Shown: positions 1-7,493, counted from the stretch's first letter. The stretch is 16,727 bases of DNA from Gemmatimonadales bacterium UBA2960 (GCA_002348465.1 DEBI01000075.1:5627-22353), one strand, 5' to 3'. Numbers and translations: made by a program. Notes: generated from the letters alone by a model not told the origin.

Positions 1-2669
1 ACCCAGATGAGATTTTCGATGGCTGGTCTTTTGAGTTTCGTTGGCTTACGCCGGAGAAAGTCCAGTAGTGAACGGTAGGGACCCCCGGACTCCCGCTCAG
101 ATACGACATTTTCAGCGATTTCAGCCCCCCATCCCCGAATGAATCCTAGCCCGATCCGTAGGTCGGTTTCTTCGGCGGTGCACTTGACGTAACTCCGATT
201 TATATCCGGAAGAAGCGTTTTGATGCCGTTTCTTCTGGCGTCTCTCCCAAGAGCATCCAGCGAGTAGAAGCCCATGGGTTGGTTATTGAATAGTCCGACA
301 TAGAATTCTACGGGGTAGTAATGACGGAGCCATGTCGACTGGTATGCTAAGAGGCCAAAGGCTGCAGCGTGTGATTTTGGGAAGCCGAACTCAGAAAAGG
401 CGGTCACCTGATTGAAGATTTCCCGCGCAGTGGCTTGTTCGACACCGTTGGCTTTTGCTCCGTTCTTGAAATGCTCCCATTGAGTTGAGAGGGCCTCCTT
501 CGACCGTTTCCGACTCATTGCTCGTCTCAACAACTCTGCTTGCCCATCGGTGAAATTGGCGAGAGCCTGACAGACCTTGAGAACTTGATCCTGAAAGATG
601 ATCACTCCTAATGTCTCACCCAGAGCCTCTTCGAGGAGTGGATGGGGATAGGGGATCTTATATCCAGGGTTGTCTCGCAGTATTTCACGCCGTCGTACGT
701 ATGGGTTCACTGCACCACCGACAATCGGACCTGGCCGCACGATTGCGACCTGAATAGCTAGCTCCTCTAAGTTTCTTGGCTTTGTGCGTCGGAGCATTTG
801 GATCTGCGCTCGACTCTCGATCTGGAAAGTTCCAACGGTGTCTCCTGATCCGATACGATCATAGACGGCCTCGTCGCTGAAATCGATGCGGGAAAGGTCA
901 GGGGCTTTGCCATGTCGTTCGGAGATTAGATCGATAGTCTCATCGACTAGGGACAGCATGCCGAGAGCCAGAAAATCTATCTTGATGAATCCGGCGTCAT
1001 CGCAAGAGTCTTTGTCCCACTGACAGAGGGAGCGACCTTCCCAAGCTGCGGGTTCGAGTGGGACGATCTCTACAAGAGGTCGGCTCGAGATGATCATGCC
1101 GCCGACGTGCTGTGAGATGTGTCTTGGTAGGCCTGTAATATCTTTAGCGAGTTCTCCGAGCAGCTTCCAGAGGTGTCCGTCGGCTCGATCTTTGAATTCG
1201 GGCAGTGACGCGATCTCGTCCGCCAAGCCAGCAGCAGAGCGTTGCTCGGCTAGTCTAGAGAGTTTTTCGATTTCTCCCATGGGTAGGGCTAGTGCCTTGC
1301 CAATCTCTCGAACTGCCGATTTTAGACGATAGGTAGGGAACGTGCAGACCAGTCCTGCATGTTCTTTTCCGTACTTTTCATACACACGCAAGATCAACTT
1401 CTCTCGTATATCGCGTGGGAAGTCCAGATCAATATCCGGAACGCTGTGAAGTGCTTCATTCAAGAAACGTCCGAGAAAGAGGTTGTTCTTTACCGGATCG
1501 ATATGCGAGAGACCGATTAGATAGCAGATAATCGATGAGACGGACGACCCCCGTCCTCGACCAGGTGGAAGCCCGGATGAGGCTCGGGGAGCTTCACCGC
1601 GGACTTCATGGGCAACTTCGGTCGCTAGCCGCATGATGTCGCGGTATACGAGGAAGAAGCCTCCTAGGCCGTGTAGGTCCACTAGGGAGAGCTCGGTGTG
1701 CAATCGATCTTTAGCATCTTGTTCTTCTGCGCTACCCGGCGCGTACAGTTCACTGACGCGCTGAAAACACATAGAAGCGAGTGATTCGATTGCTGAGTTA
1801 CGCTCCGATCCTTCAAAGTCGGGGAATTCGTAACCGAGATCTTGGGTCAGGTCGAACCCGGTGCAACGTTCTGCTATTAGGAGCGTGTTTGTGAGCGCTT
1901 CAGGACGGCTTTGAAAGCGGTGGTGCATTTCCCAGGGTGCAGAGAGGTGAAAAAGTCCGTTAGACCTCCTTGTATCGTGAGCACCGTCGAGCGTGGTTCT
2001 GTTGCGGATGGAAACCAGAACATCTTGGATTCGATACCGTTCCGGTCGGTGGTAGTGAACGTTCCCTGTTGCTACCACTCCGAGACCGAGGCGCCCCGCG
2101 AGGCGTCCCAGTCTCTTGTTACGTGCACTATCACCACGGACAGCGTTTTCCTGTAACTCTATGAAGATGTTGCCCGGACCGAAGTGGTACAGTAGCCGGC
2201 GGGCTAAGGTCTCTGCTTGGGCGAAAGAGGACTCGAGCGCTGCTGTGATTGGGCCCTTAGAGCATCCCGTAAGTAATATTAGTCCTTCCGGGTGCATAAG
2301 TAGAGATTCAAGCGAGAGACGAGGATCCCCCCGCTCTGATTTCATGTGTGCTTCTGTCAGTAGGCGGCATAGGTTGGCGTACCCGGTTGGTGTTTCGGCC
2401 AGAAGTGTGATGTGGTGGCCTGATTTCGGTTCGGGGATTCCCGGAAAACAGTCACGAAGAGTAAGCTCGACTCCCGTGATCGGTTGCAGGTTGACCAGTT
2501 TGGCAGCTTGTGCGAACTCCATCGAGCCGTAGAGGCCGTTATGATCGGTTAATGCTAGTGCGGGGTAGCCTAGCTCTACAGCACTCATCACGAGTTCTTC
2601 GGGGTGCGAGGCTCCGTCTAGAAAAGAAAATCCCGAATGACAGTGTAGTTCGACGTAGGGAATCGTCAC
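1..2669 (-). CDS. dnaE2: Error-prone DNA polymerase III alpha subunit, DnaE2 type (partial, C-terminus off the left edge)
   Basis: The reverse strand is open without a stop from the left edge to 2669, giving 889 codons of a family usually about 1050 long. The N-terminal PHP domain begins YVELHCHSGFSFLDGASHPEEL (residues 5-26), the DnaE2 form rather than the replicative DnaE form (HLHVHSEYSLLDG). The palm carries D412-I-D414-L-D416 followed by FPRD, and the third catalytic Asp is D565 in KIDFLALGML. A thumb/finger region with QDQVLKVCQALANFT and FPKSHAAAFGLLAYQS follows. DnaE2 enzymes perform translesion synthesis in damage-induced mutagenesis, usually with ImuA/ImuB, neither of which is visible here. 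I chose GTG at 2669 because family members start just before the PHP motif. A strong Shine-Dalgarno (AGGAGGA, 2697-2691) sits 21 nt upstream, closer to an in-frame TTG at 2687, and an in-frame ATG lies at 2768, so the exact start is unsure. Confidence 0.92.
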   Translation of the reverse strand, partial: MTIPYVELHCHSGFSFLDGASHPEELVMSAVELGYPALALTDHNGLYGSMEFAQAAKLVNLQPITGVELTLRDCFPGIPEPKSGHHITLLAETPTGYANLCRLLTEAHMKSERGDPRLSLESLLMHPEGLILLTGCSKGPITAALESSFAQAETLARRLLYHFGPGNIFIELQENAVRGDSARNKRLGRLAGRLGLGVVATGNVHYHRPERYRIQDVLVSIRNRTTLDGAHDTRRSNGLFHLSAPWEMHHRFQSRPEALTNTLLIAERCTGFDLTQDLGYEFPDFEGSERNSAIESLASMCFQRVSELYAPGSAEEQDAKDRLHTELSLVDLHGLGGFFLVYRDIMRLATEVAHEVRGEAPRASSGLPPGRGRGSSVSSIICYLIGLSHIDPVKNNLFLGRFLNEALHSVPDIDLDFPRDIREKLILRVYEKYGKEHAGLVCTFPTYRLKSAVREIGKALALPMGEIEKLSRLAEQRSAAGLADEIASLPEFKDRADGHLWKLLGELAKDITGLPRHISQHVGGMIISSRPLVEIVPLEPAAWEGRSLCQWDKDSCDDAGFIKIDFLALGMLSLVDETIDLISERHGKAPDLSRIDFSDEAVYDRIGSGDTVGTFQIESRAQIQMLRRTKPRNLEELAIQVAIVRPGPIVGGAVNPYVRRREILRDNPGYKIPYPHPLLEEALGETLGVIIFQDQVLKVCQALANFTDGQAELLRRAMSRKRSKEALSTQWEHFKNGAKANGVEQATAREIFNQVTAFSEFGFPKSHAAAFGLLAYQSTWLRHYYPVEFYVGLFNNQPMGFYSLDALGRDARRNGIKTLLPDINRSYVKCTAEETDLRIGLGFIRGWGAEIAENVVSERESGGPYRSLLDFLRRKPTKLKRPAIENLIW

Positions 2670-2888
2670 CGGCGCTCCGCATCGCAAGTCTCCTCCTAAG
2701 CCGCTCGGTGCCTGAATCGGCTTTCGCGCTTCCTGCTGGAGCACGGAAACCGAAGATAAACCGAACATGTTGTATGAGCAAGAATTATTTATCGCTTGAC
2801 CGATGGGGTAGTGGGGCGCAAGATCGGCTGCGTCGTTATCTGTCACACGCGGCTAAAGAGCGTGTCCAAATCCCATGGAGCATCTCAC
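2670..2888. promoter_or_regulatory. Divergent intergenic region between dnaE2 and the OsmC selenoprotein gene
   Basis: These 219 bases must hold the promoters of both divergent genes. They contain an 8-bp perfect palindrome, AACATGTT (2764-2771), roughly midway between the two starts, and a TTGACC that could be a -35 for the rightward gene (2796-2801) without a convincing -10. The Shine-Dalgarno of the selenoprotein is GGAG at 2877-2880, 8 nt before its GTG. I see no exact match to the well-known LexA boxes: the palindrome resembles the centre of a Gram-positive type box but the arms are two bases too close. Confidence 0.35.
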
Positions 2889-3356
2889 GTGAGTGATGCC
2901 GTCTACATCGCCGATATCCGGATTGATCGAATCAAGGGCCCCTACCGTCACGCTTGGCTTCCGGCCCACGAAGGGCCGGTTGAATTTGGCGTTCATGGCG
3001 CGATCAGGGAGCACTACGGTGCCGATCCTGACCGTGAGATCACTACGACGCTTGACTATGTCATGGCTTCGACTGGTGGCTGACTAACAGGGACCTTCGG
3101 AGGCGCGCTGGAGGCGCGCGGGATCAGTGCAGGTGAGGGTGAGTTGAATGCAGATGTACGTGGTGAGGTAGGGAAAGAGGATGGTGTCCTCGTTATCCGT
3201 AAGGTCCATGTCACCTATCGGGTCAGAGCCAGGGAGGAGCACCGTGAAACTGTGGAACGGGTGCACGCTATGCATGCGGATCGTTGCCCCGTTTATCGGA
3301 CGCTAAAAAATGCGATTGACATCACGACCGAGTATGTGCTGGAGCCTGATGACTGA
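2889..3356 (+). CDS. OsmC/Ohr-like peroxiredoxin, predicted selenoprotein (in-frame TGA = Sec65)
   Basis: Reading GTG 2889 to TGA 3354-3356 through the TGA at 3081-3083 gives 155 residues, a normal OsmC-family length. Before the TGA the frame reads ITTTLDYVMASTGG and after it LTGTFGGALEARGI. In family members this joint is ...TGG-Cys-LTGTF..., the first catalytic (peroxidatic) cysteine, so the TGA falls exactly on that Cys. The second conserved cysteine is present as C133 in DRCPVYRTLKNAI, where OsmC proteins carry the resolving Cys. Homology continues in the same frame to EYVLEPDD at the end. OsmC/Ohr enzymes reduce organic hydroperoxides with a reactive thiol, and Sec would raise reactivity. 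GTG 2889 is preceded by GGAG with 8-nt spacing. A SECIS-like hairpin follows the TGA. From memory, OsmC-like proteins are among the families known to have Sec members in marine bacterial selenoproteome surveys. The alternative is a pseudogene with one nonsense change, less likely given the intact frame. Confidence 0.85.
3081..3120 (+). promoter_or_regulatory. Bacterial SECIS-like element: UGA codon plus downstream hairpin
   Basis: The UGA is at 3081-3083. A GC-only 6-bp stem pairs GCGCGC (3103-3108) with GCGCGC (3114-3119) around the 5-nt loop UGGAG (3109-3113). The loop begins 25 nt after the UGA and has G at its second and third positions. Bacterial SECIS elements lie inside the coding region just after the UGA, with a small apical loop carrying a G in its first two bases, and recruit SelB. 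This hairpin fits on position, loop size and loop G. The stem overlaps codons for GGALEARG, so part of the pairing could be fortuitous. Confidence 0.7.
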
Positions 3357-3370
3357 CCTTGAAATCGTAT

Positions 3371-3405
3371 CTCTGATCTAATTAATAAAGAGATTTATAT
3401 CAGAG
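3371..3405. terminator. Probable bidirectional terminator between convergent genes
   Basis: Inverted repeat CTCTGAT (3371-3377) / ATCAGAG (3399-3405), with a second overlapping pair ATCTCT (3369-3374) / AGAGAT (3389-3394), in a 68-bp AT-rich gap between the convergent selenoprotein and aldolase genes. The stems are AT-rich and no long T run follows, so this is a positional inference. Confidence 0.4.
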
Positions 3406-3424
3406 GTCGTAAATCATTGCTTTG

Positions 3425-4318
3425 CTAGGATATCGAAGCTTCATAAATACTTTGAATTGAGGCATCTAACCCTGTATTGAATTCCTCGTCCGACTGTTGT
3501 GCGCTAAGTCCTTCGACTAGCGCGCGTGAGAAGCTGGCGATCATCTTTGGCTGATGCGCCAGGCGCCTATTTGCCTCATCCCTTGAGTATCCACCAGAAA
3601 GTGCAACGACTTTGAGCACATTGGGGTGCTCGATGCAGGGCGCGTAGAAGCCGTTGACCTCCGGAAGAGTGAGCTTAAGCATCACCTTCTCGTTTTCGAC
3701 AAGAGAGTCGAGTCCCAACATAAGACTATCGAGCAGGATTTTTTCAACTTCACCTTTTTCGGGGCAGTGGATATCCACCTCAGGCTCGAGAATTGGGATC
3801 AGACCATGTCTGACGATCTGCTTTCCGACTTCGAGCTGTTGCTCGATGATTTCCTGAATTCCTTCGGTATTCGCTTCCTTTACAACCGAGCGCATTTTTG
3901 TACCGAAGATGCCCATTGCACGGGCTCGTTCCAAGGTCAATTCTAGACTTGGGATAGATCTCATCAGTTGAACGCCGTTTTCGACGGGAGCTAGCCCTTT
4001 ATCGATTTTCAGGAACGGGACGATCTGTTTCGCAGCCCAAAGGTAGGTGCCTGTTGGAAGCCCCTGGACGTCCCGGTCCATTGTACCTTCGAAGAGAATT
4101 GCGCCTATGACCCGATCACCTGAGAAAGCCGGCATTGTGATAATTCGGGTCCGCATCTCGTGTACTGCATCGAACATCTCATCTTGACCACTCCACTCGT
4201 CCTCGCTGATCCCATAGGAGGCCAGCGCTCGGGGAGTACTTCCGCCACTCTGATCGAGTGCAGCAATAAAGCCACGTGCAGTTTTGATTTTTTCCAGTTG
4301 CTCAGCGAAAGTGCTCAC
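3425..4318 (-). CDS. fda: Fructose-bisphosphate aldolase class I
   Basis: Cleaves fructose 1,6-bisphosphate to dihydroxyacetone phosphate and glyceraldehyde 3-phosphate (and the reverse) through a Schiff base, in glycolysis/gluconeogenesis. The 297-residue protein matches the bacterial Fda type along its whole length: GFIAALDQSGGSTPRAL (16-32), DEMFDAVHEMRTRI (47-60), GAILFEGTMDR (72-82), FLKIDKGLA (102-110), VMLKLTLP with the Schiff-base Lys at K215, and the phosphate-binding LSGGYSRDEAN (240-250). I chose GTG 4318 because it gives the usual length (about 296) and has GAGG 9 nt upstream. The frame stays open to a TTG at 4381, which would add 21 unconserved residues with no Shine-Dalgarno. 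It converges on the selenoprotein gene and is divergent from the DUF3127 gene, so it is probably monocistronic. Confidence 0.93.
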   Translation of the reverse strand: MSTFAEQLEKIKTARGFIAALDQSGGSTPRALASYGISEDEWSGQDEMFDAVHEMRTRIITMPAFSGDRVIGAILFEGTMDRDVQGLPTGTYLWAAKQIVPFLKIDKGLAPVENGVQLMRSIPSLELTLERARAMGIFGTKMRSVVKEANTEGIQEIIEQQLEVGKQIVRHGLIPILEPEVDIHCPEKGEVEKILLDSLMLGLDSLVENEKVMLKLTLPEVNGFYAPCIEHPNVLKVVALSGGYSRDEANRRLAHQPKMIASFSRALVEGLSAQQSDEEFNTGLDASIQSIYEASIS

Positions 4319-4515
4319 AGGGACGCGCCTCAGATGGAGTGTTTCCTCGTATAACTGATCAGGTGATGCTTTGTATTTCAAATCTAGGTGATTTAAACCT
4401 CTTCGTGTGATGCTTTATCCTCTAGCGCGCGAGCTTTTTTGTTGACAGCCTTCGGGATTTAACCGACGCTTGATTTGCAAGCTTCTCATCCGAACGCTCA
4501 ACCTAACGACACCAT
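4319..4515. promoter_or_regulatory. Divergent promoter region, aldolase / DUF3127 gene
   Basis: No gene is seen in this gap beyond a possible 21-codon extension of the aldolase. A perfect TTGACA (4442-4447) faces the DUF3127 gene, but the best -10 at 16-18 bp spacing is poor, so a promoter is only suggested. No riboswitch-like structure was recognised. Confidence 0.25.
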
Positions 4516-4863
4516 ATGGCTCTTACGATCACCGGCGAAGTTATTGATGTCCTCGACGAACAGACTGGTCAGGGAAAGAATGGCACCTGGCGAAAGCAGC
4601 ACTTTATCATAGAGACTCCGGGCCAATACCCTAAGCAGGTGGCGGTTATCCAGTGGGGTGACAACATAGACAAGTTCGGAGTCAAGAAGGGCGAAACTGT
4701 CACCGCTCATATCGACATTCAGAGCCGAGAGTTCGATGGTCGTTGGTATACTGACGTGAAGGCGTGGAAGATCACGCGAGAGCAGGAAGCTAGTGGAGGG
4801 CAGGAGCCTTGGTCTGAGCCGGTAGTGGATGTTGATGGCGGAGACGATGGACTTCCGTTCTGA
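4516..4863 (+). CDS. DUF3127 family protein, OB-fold-like, with SSB-style C-terminal tip
   Basis: A 115-residue soluble protein. It reads GEVIDVLDEQTGQGKNGTWRK, then HFIIETPGQYPKQVA, WGDNIDKFGVKKGETV and SREFDGRWYTDVKAWKI, the pattern of the DUF3127 family (small beta proteins related to single-strand DNA-binding OB folds). After residue 95 the sequence becomes acidic and disordered and ends DDGLPF, like the protein-interaction tip of SSB (typically DDDIPF). Function is not established; a role in binding ssDNA or recruiting repair partners is inference. No clear Shine-Dalgarno precedes ATG 4516. It is transcribed rightward alone, or together with the alcohol dehydrogenase 154 bp downstream. 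Confidence 0.85.
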   Translation: MALTITGEVIDVLDEQTGQGKNGTWRKQHFIIETPGQYPKQVAVIQWGDNIDKFGVKKGETVTAHIDIQSREFDGRWYTDVKAWKITREQEASGGQEPWSEPVVDVDGGDDGLPF

Positions 4864-4886
4864 GTTAATATGCTCCAGCTCATCGT

Positions 4887-4902
4887 GAGGATCGTTATCC
4901 TC
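4887..4902 (+). terminator. Small hairpin after the DUF3127 gene, possible terminator
   Basis: Perfect 6-bp stem GAGGAT (4887-4892) / ATCCTC (4897-4902) around the tetraloop CGTT, 23 nt after the DUF3127 stop. It is followed by TTGCCC rather than a T run, so it would be weak at best. Confidence 0.3.
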
Positions 4903-5017
4903 TTGCCCGGATTGGTCTCGACCAGAGCGTCGGTGGTGACGGTGGGCCAGTTTAGATGGCGGGCTGACCTAGAGCCGAAGATGATTGTCCGACTTTGATC
5001 CAAATGAAGCGAATAGG

Positions 5018-6064
5018 ATGAAGGCAATCACCTTCCATGGGATCGAAGAGTTAGCGTTCGAGGACGTCCCAGATCCGGAGCTTGTTGCAGCGTCTGATGT
5101 AATCTTACGAGTAACGGCCACAGGAATTTGTGGGTCAGATCTACATCCATACTTCGGCCGTGAGGTGGGTCTCGATGTGGGCACAGTCATGGGCCACGAG
5201 CCACTTGGTGAGGTGATCGAGGTCGGGTCTGAGGTTCGGGCGCACGAGGTGGGAGCCAAAGTGGTGGCTCCGTTCACTACGAATTGTGGTGATTGCTTCT
5301 ATTGCGAGACCGGGCTAACGGCGCGTTGTAGTTCGGGTCAGCTCTTCGGATGGGTAGAAGGAGGAGAGGGACTGCAAGGAGGACAGGCCGAGTACATTCG
5401 TGTTCCGCATGCGGATGCGACACTGGTTTCTGTGCCTGAAGGGTTGGACGAGGCGGTCGCACTTCTGTCTGGGGACATACTTTCTACAGCTGCATTTGGA
5501 GCAGATATAGCCGGTGTCTGTGGTGGTGACGTCACCGCTGTGATCGGCTGCGGGCCAGTTGGTCTATTGTCAATCCTTACGGCGTTCGATCGGGGCGCGA
5601 GTGCAGTTCTAGCCATTGACCGAGTACCATCACGGCTGCGGTCAGCCGAAGCATTTGGCGCGATCGCTGTAAACTTCGAAACGGATCAGCCTCGGTGGAT
5701 TGTTGATGAATATACTGAGGGGCGGGGCGTCGATACGGTGATAGAGGCAGTTGGTAATGAGAGTGCAACCCGACTCGCAGCTAACCTAGTTCGAAACGGG
5801 GGGAGTATAGGTGCACTGGGTGTGCATTCGGAGTCGCATCTAGCAGTTTCACCTGGCGAGCTATACGACCGAAACCTCTCTTATGCTGCTGGACGGTGCC
5901 CCTCTCGCCATTACATGCCCGAGTCACTTGATCTGGTAGTTCGCAGGCAAGATCAAATTGCGACCCTGATCTCACATCGCTTGCCGCTGTCGGAAGGTGT
6001 CGAAGCGTATCGTCGTTTTTCAGCTCGTGAGGCGGGCTGGAACAAGGTCGTATTGTTCCCCTGA
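5018..6064 (+). CDS. Zinc-dependent alcohol dehydrogenase (medium-chain MDR superfamily)
   Basis: A 348-residue NAD(P)-dependent oxidoreductase of unknown substrate. Catalytic zinc ligands are visible as C38 in GICGSDLH and H60-E61 in MGHEPLGEV. The structural zinc lobe is C90-C93-C96-C104 (CGDCFYCETGLTARC). D153 in SGDILSTAAFGAD fits the Asp ligand of the formaldehyde/sorbitol/threonine dehydrogenase-like branch. The Rossmann motif is VIGCGPVGLL, followed by a D ending beta-2 (AIDRVPSR), which suggests NAD(H). I chose ATG 5018 because MKAITFHG is the standard family start. A TTG at 4985 would add 11 residues. Converges on the decarboxylase gene with a 10-bp gap. Substrate candidates (short-chain alcohol, formaldehyde or polyol) cannot be separated from sequence alone. 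Confidence 0.9.
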   Translation: MKAITFHGIEELAFEDVPDPELVAASDVILRVTATGICGSDLHPYFGREVGLDVGTVMGHEPLGEVIEVGSEVRAHEVGAKVVAPFTTNCGDCFYCETGLTARCSSGQLFGWVEGGEGLQGGQAEYIRVPHADATLVSVPEGLDEAVALLSGDILSTAAFGADIAGVCGGDVTAVIGCGPVGLLSILTAFDRGASAVLAIDRVPSRLRSAEAFGAIAVNFETDQPRWIVDEYTEGRGVDTVIEAVGNESATRLAANLVRNGGSIGALGVHSESHLAVSPGELYDRNLSYAAGRCPSRHYMPESLDLVVRRQDQIATLISHRLPLSEGVEAYRRFSAREAGWNKVVLFP

Positions 6065-6087
6065 CACACCGGTATCAGCGGGGTGTG
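6065..6087. terminator. Weak inverted repeat between convergent genes
   Basis: CACACC (6065-6070) and GGTGTG (6082-6087) form a 6-bp stem with an 11-nt loop, starting right after the dehydrogenase stop and overlapping the last codons of the decarboxylase. No T run is present. Suggested only by its position. Confidence 0.25.
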
Positions 6088-7493
6088 GTTACCTCGAATA
6101 CCGCGTCGCGAATGTCGTCGGCACAAAGGTCCATCCGGTCGCGGTGCGTACGGAATGACAGCACACATATCCGGATGGCGAATCGGCCATTGACCAGGGT
6201 ACCCGTAAGATAAACGTTCTTCCGCGCATTGATTGCCTGCATCAGTCTCTGTGTGGCATCCCCATCGGGATCATCTCGCAGGCGGAATGAGACTAGTGAT
6301 AGCCGGGGCTCGGTGACAATCTCGACTTCTGGAATCTGACGAAGCTGATTCGTGATCCAGTCGGCAAGCTCTAGCTTTTCTTCGAGTGCCTCACGAAAGG
6401 CCTCAAGGCCGAATAGCTTCATCGGAAGCCATATGCGCAGACCGCGAAAATCACGCGAGAGTTCAGCCGAAAGGTCACAGAAATCAACAAAGTCGGGGTC
6501 GTGCTGCATTACCGGCATGTAATCGGCAAAGGTAGCGTGTGCTCGCCGAAGTGCTCCTTCGTCCTTCACAAGCAGGGCACCTGTCCCATATGGCAGGAAG
6601 AGTCCCTTATGTGGATCAAGGGTGATCGAGTCTGCCCTTTCAAGACCAGCCATGGCCCGCCGCCCACGCTCGGTCAGTGTAAAGAATCCCCCGTATGCGG
6701 CATCAACGTGGAACCAGAGGCCCTCTTTTTGAGCTAGATTCGCTAAACTGTCTAGGTCGTCGACGGCACCCGTGTTTGTTGTCCCTGCGCTGCCAACTAT
6801 GAGGAAGGGTGCTCTCCCGGCTGCAAGATCGGCTTGGATCTCGCTTCTGAGTCGATCTAACCGAATCTGCTGAAGCTCGTCTGTTTCGATATGGCGAACT
6901 GCCGATTCTGGGAATCCGGCTACAACTGCCGACTTGCGTACGGAGTGGTGCGTCTGGTCCGAGGTGTAAATCACGCCGTTTCTGAGGTCGTCTCCTAGAC
7001 GCTCACGTCGCGCTGACACGATTGCTGTGAGGTTTGAGAGAGACCCACCGCTTGTTAGAACACCGCCACTTCCGGACCCGTAGCCGACGATCTCGCAGAA
7101 CCACCGGATCACATTAAGCTCCAGTTGAACTAGAGCGGGAGCAGCGATCCAAACACCTACATAACGGTTTATTGCGTTCGCGATTAGGTCCGCTATGGCC
7201 GATGGGAAGAGCCCACCCCCAGGGATGTAAGCTAGGTAGCCCGGCCCTGCAGTATTGTAGGAATGCGGGGCGGCGTCATCAAAGAGACGGTCAAGTAGGG
7301 TCTCAAAATTGCTACTGGAGTTGGGGACAGCTTCGATGAAGCTCTTAGCCACGAGCCGTCCATCTGAGTCGTATGACGCGGGTTGGCTTTCGAGTGAGTC
7401 GATGTGAGCGATGATTCGCTCTGAGACCTGTCCAAGCATCTCTCGCATTTCTTCTGCGGTGGGCTCAAGGGGGTACCTGCGTTCCCTGATCAT
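6075..7493 (-). CDS. PLP-dependent group II amino acid decarboxylase
   Basis: A 472-residue cytosolic fold-type I PLP enzyme of the aromatic-L-amino-acid/glutamate decarboxylase superfamily. Motifs in order: GPGYLAYIPGGG (83-94), the PLP-stacking His region SDQTHHSVRKSA (178-189), FHVDAAYGG with D264, which pairs with the PLP pyridine nitrogen, and the Schiff-base Lys K296 in TLDPHKGLFLPYGTGA. The C-terminal domain ends normally (RFAIRICVLSFRTH). The DPHKGLF motif differs from the DPHKW of animal and plant enzymes and is common in bacterial members of unassigned substrate, so I do not name the substrate. ATG 7493 overlaps the stop of the upstream symporter (ATGA), so translation is coupled and the enzyme probably acts on what the symporter imports. 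Confidence 0.9.
   Translation of the reverse strand: MIRERRYPLEPTAEEMREMLGQVSERIIAHIDSLESQPASYDSDGRLVAKSFIEAVPNSSSNFETLLDRLFDDAAPHSYNTAGPGYLAYIPGGGLFPSAIADLIANAINRYVGVWIAAPALVQLELNVIRWFCEIVGYGSGSGGVLTSGGSLSNLTAIVSARRERLGDDLRNGVIYTSDQTHHSVRKSAVVAGFPESAVRHIETDELQQIRLDRLRSEIQADLAAGRAPFLIVGSAGTTNTGAVDDLDSLANLAQKEGLWFHVDAAYGGFFTLTERGRRAMAGLERADSITLDPHKGLFLPYGTGALLVKDEGALRRAHATFADYMPVMQHDPDFVDFCDLSAELSRDFRGLRIWLPMKLFGLEAFREALEEKLELADWITNQLRQIPEVEIVTEPRLSLVSFRLRDDPDGDATQRLMQAINARKNVYLTGTLVNGRFAIRICVLSFRTHRDRMDLCADDIRDAVFEVTTPR

Noticed and set aside
2764..2771. LexA (SOS) box upstream of dnaE2
   Set aside because: AACATGTT is palindromic but does not match the GAAC-N4-GTTC box, the GTTC-N7-GTTC box or the CTG-N10-CAG box, so I do not call it a LexA site.
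2539..2781. 80-codon leftward frame beginning at TTG 2781
   Set aside because: It overlaps the dnaE2 PHP coding region in another frame and has no family similarity. It matters only as the frame holding the well-spaced ATG at 2682.
2796..3083. A 95-codon rightward frame from TTG 2796 to the TGA at 3083, as a complete small gene
   Set aside because: It is only the 5' part of the OsmC gene plus an unconserved leader. Family similarity begins at GTG 2889 and continues past the TGA, so the stop is read as Sec.
3144..3356. A 70-codon rightward frame starting at TTG 3144, as a separate gene
   Set aside because: It is the C-terminal half of the same OsmC protein in the same frame, carrying its second catalytic cysteine. 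No Shine-Dalgarno suits an independent start.
4319..4381. N-terminal extension of the aldolase to TTG 4381
   Set aside because: It has no Shine-Dalgarno and adds 21 residues absent from the family, while GTG 4318 gives the standard length with GAGG upstream.
4870..4998. Small rightward frame of 42 codons (MLQLIVRIVILL...) between the DUF3127 and dehydrogenase genes
   Set aside because: The hydrophobic start is suggestive, but there is no Shine-Dalgarno, no recognisable similarity, and the hairpin at 4887-4902 lies inside it. Too little to call a gene.
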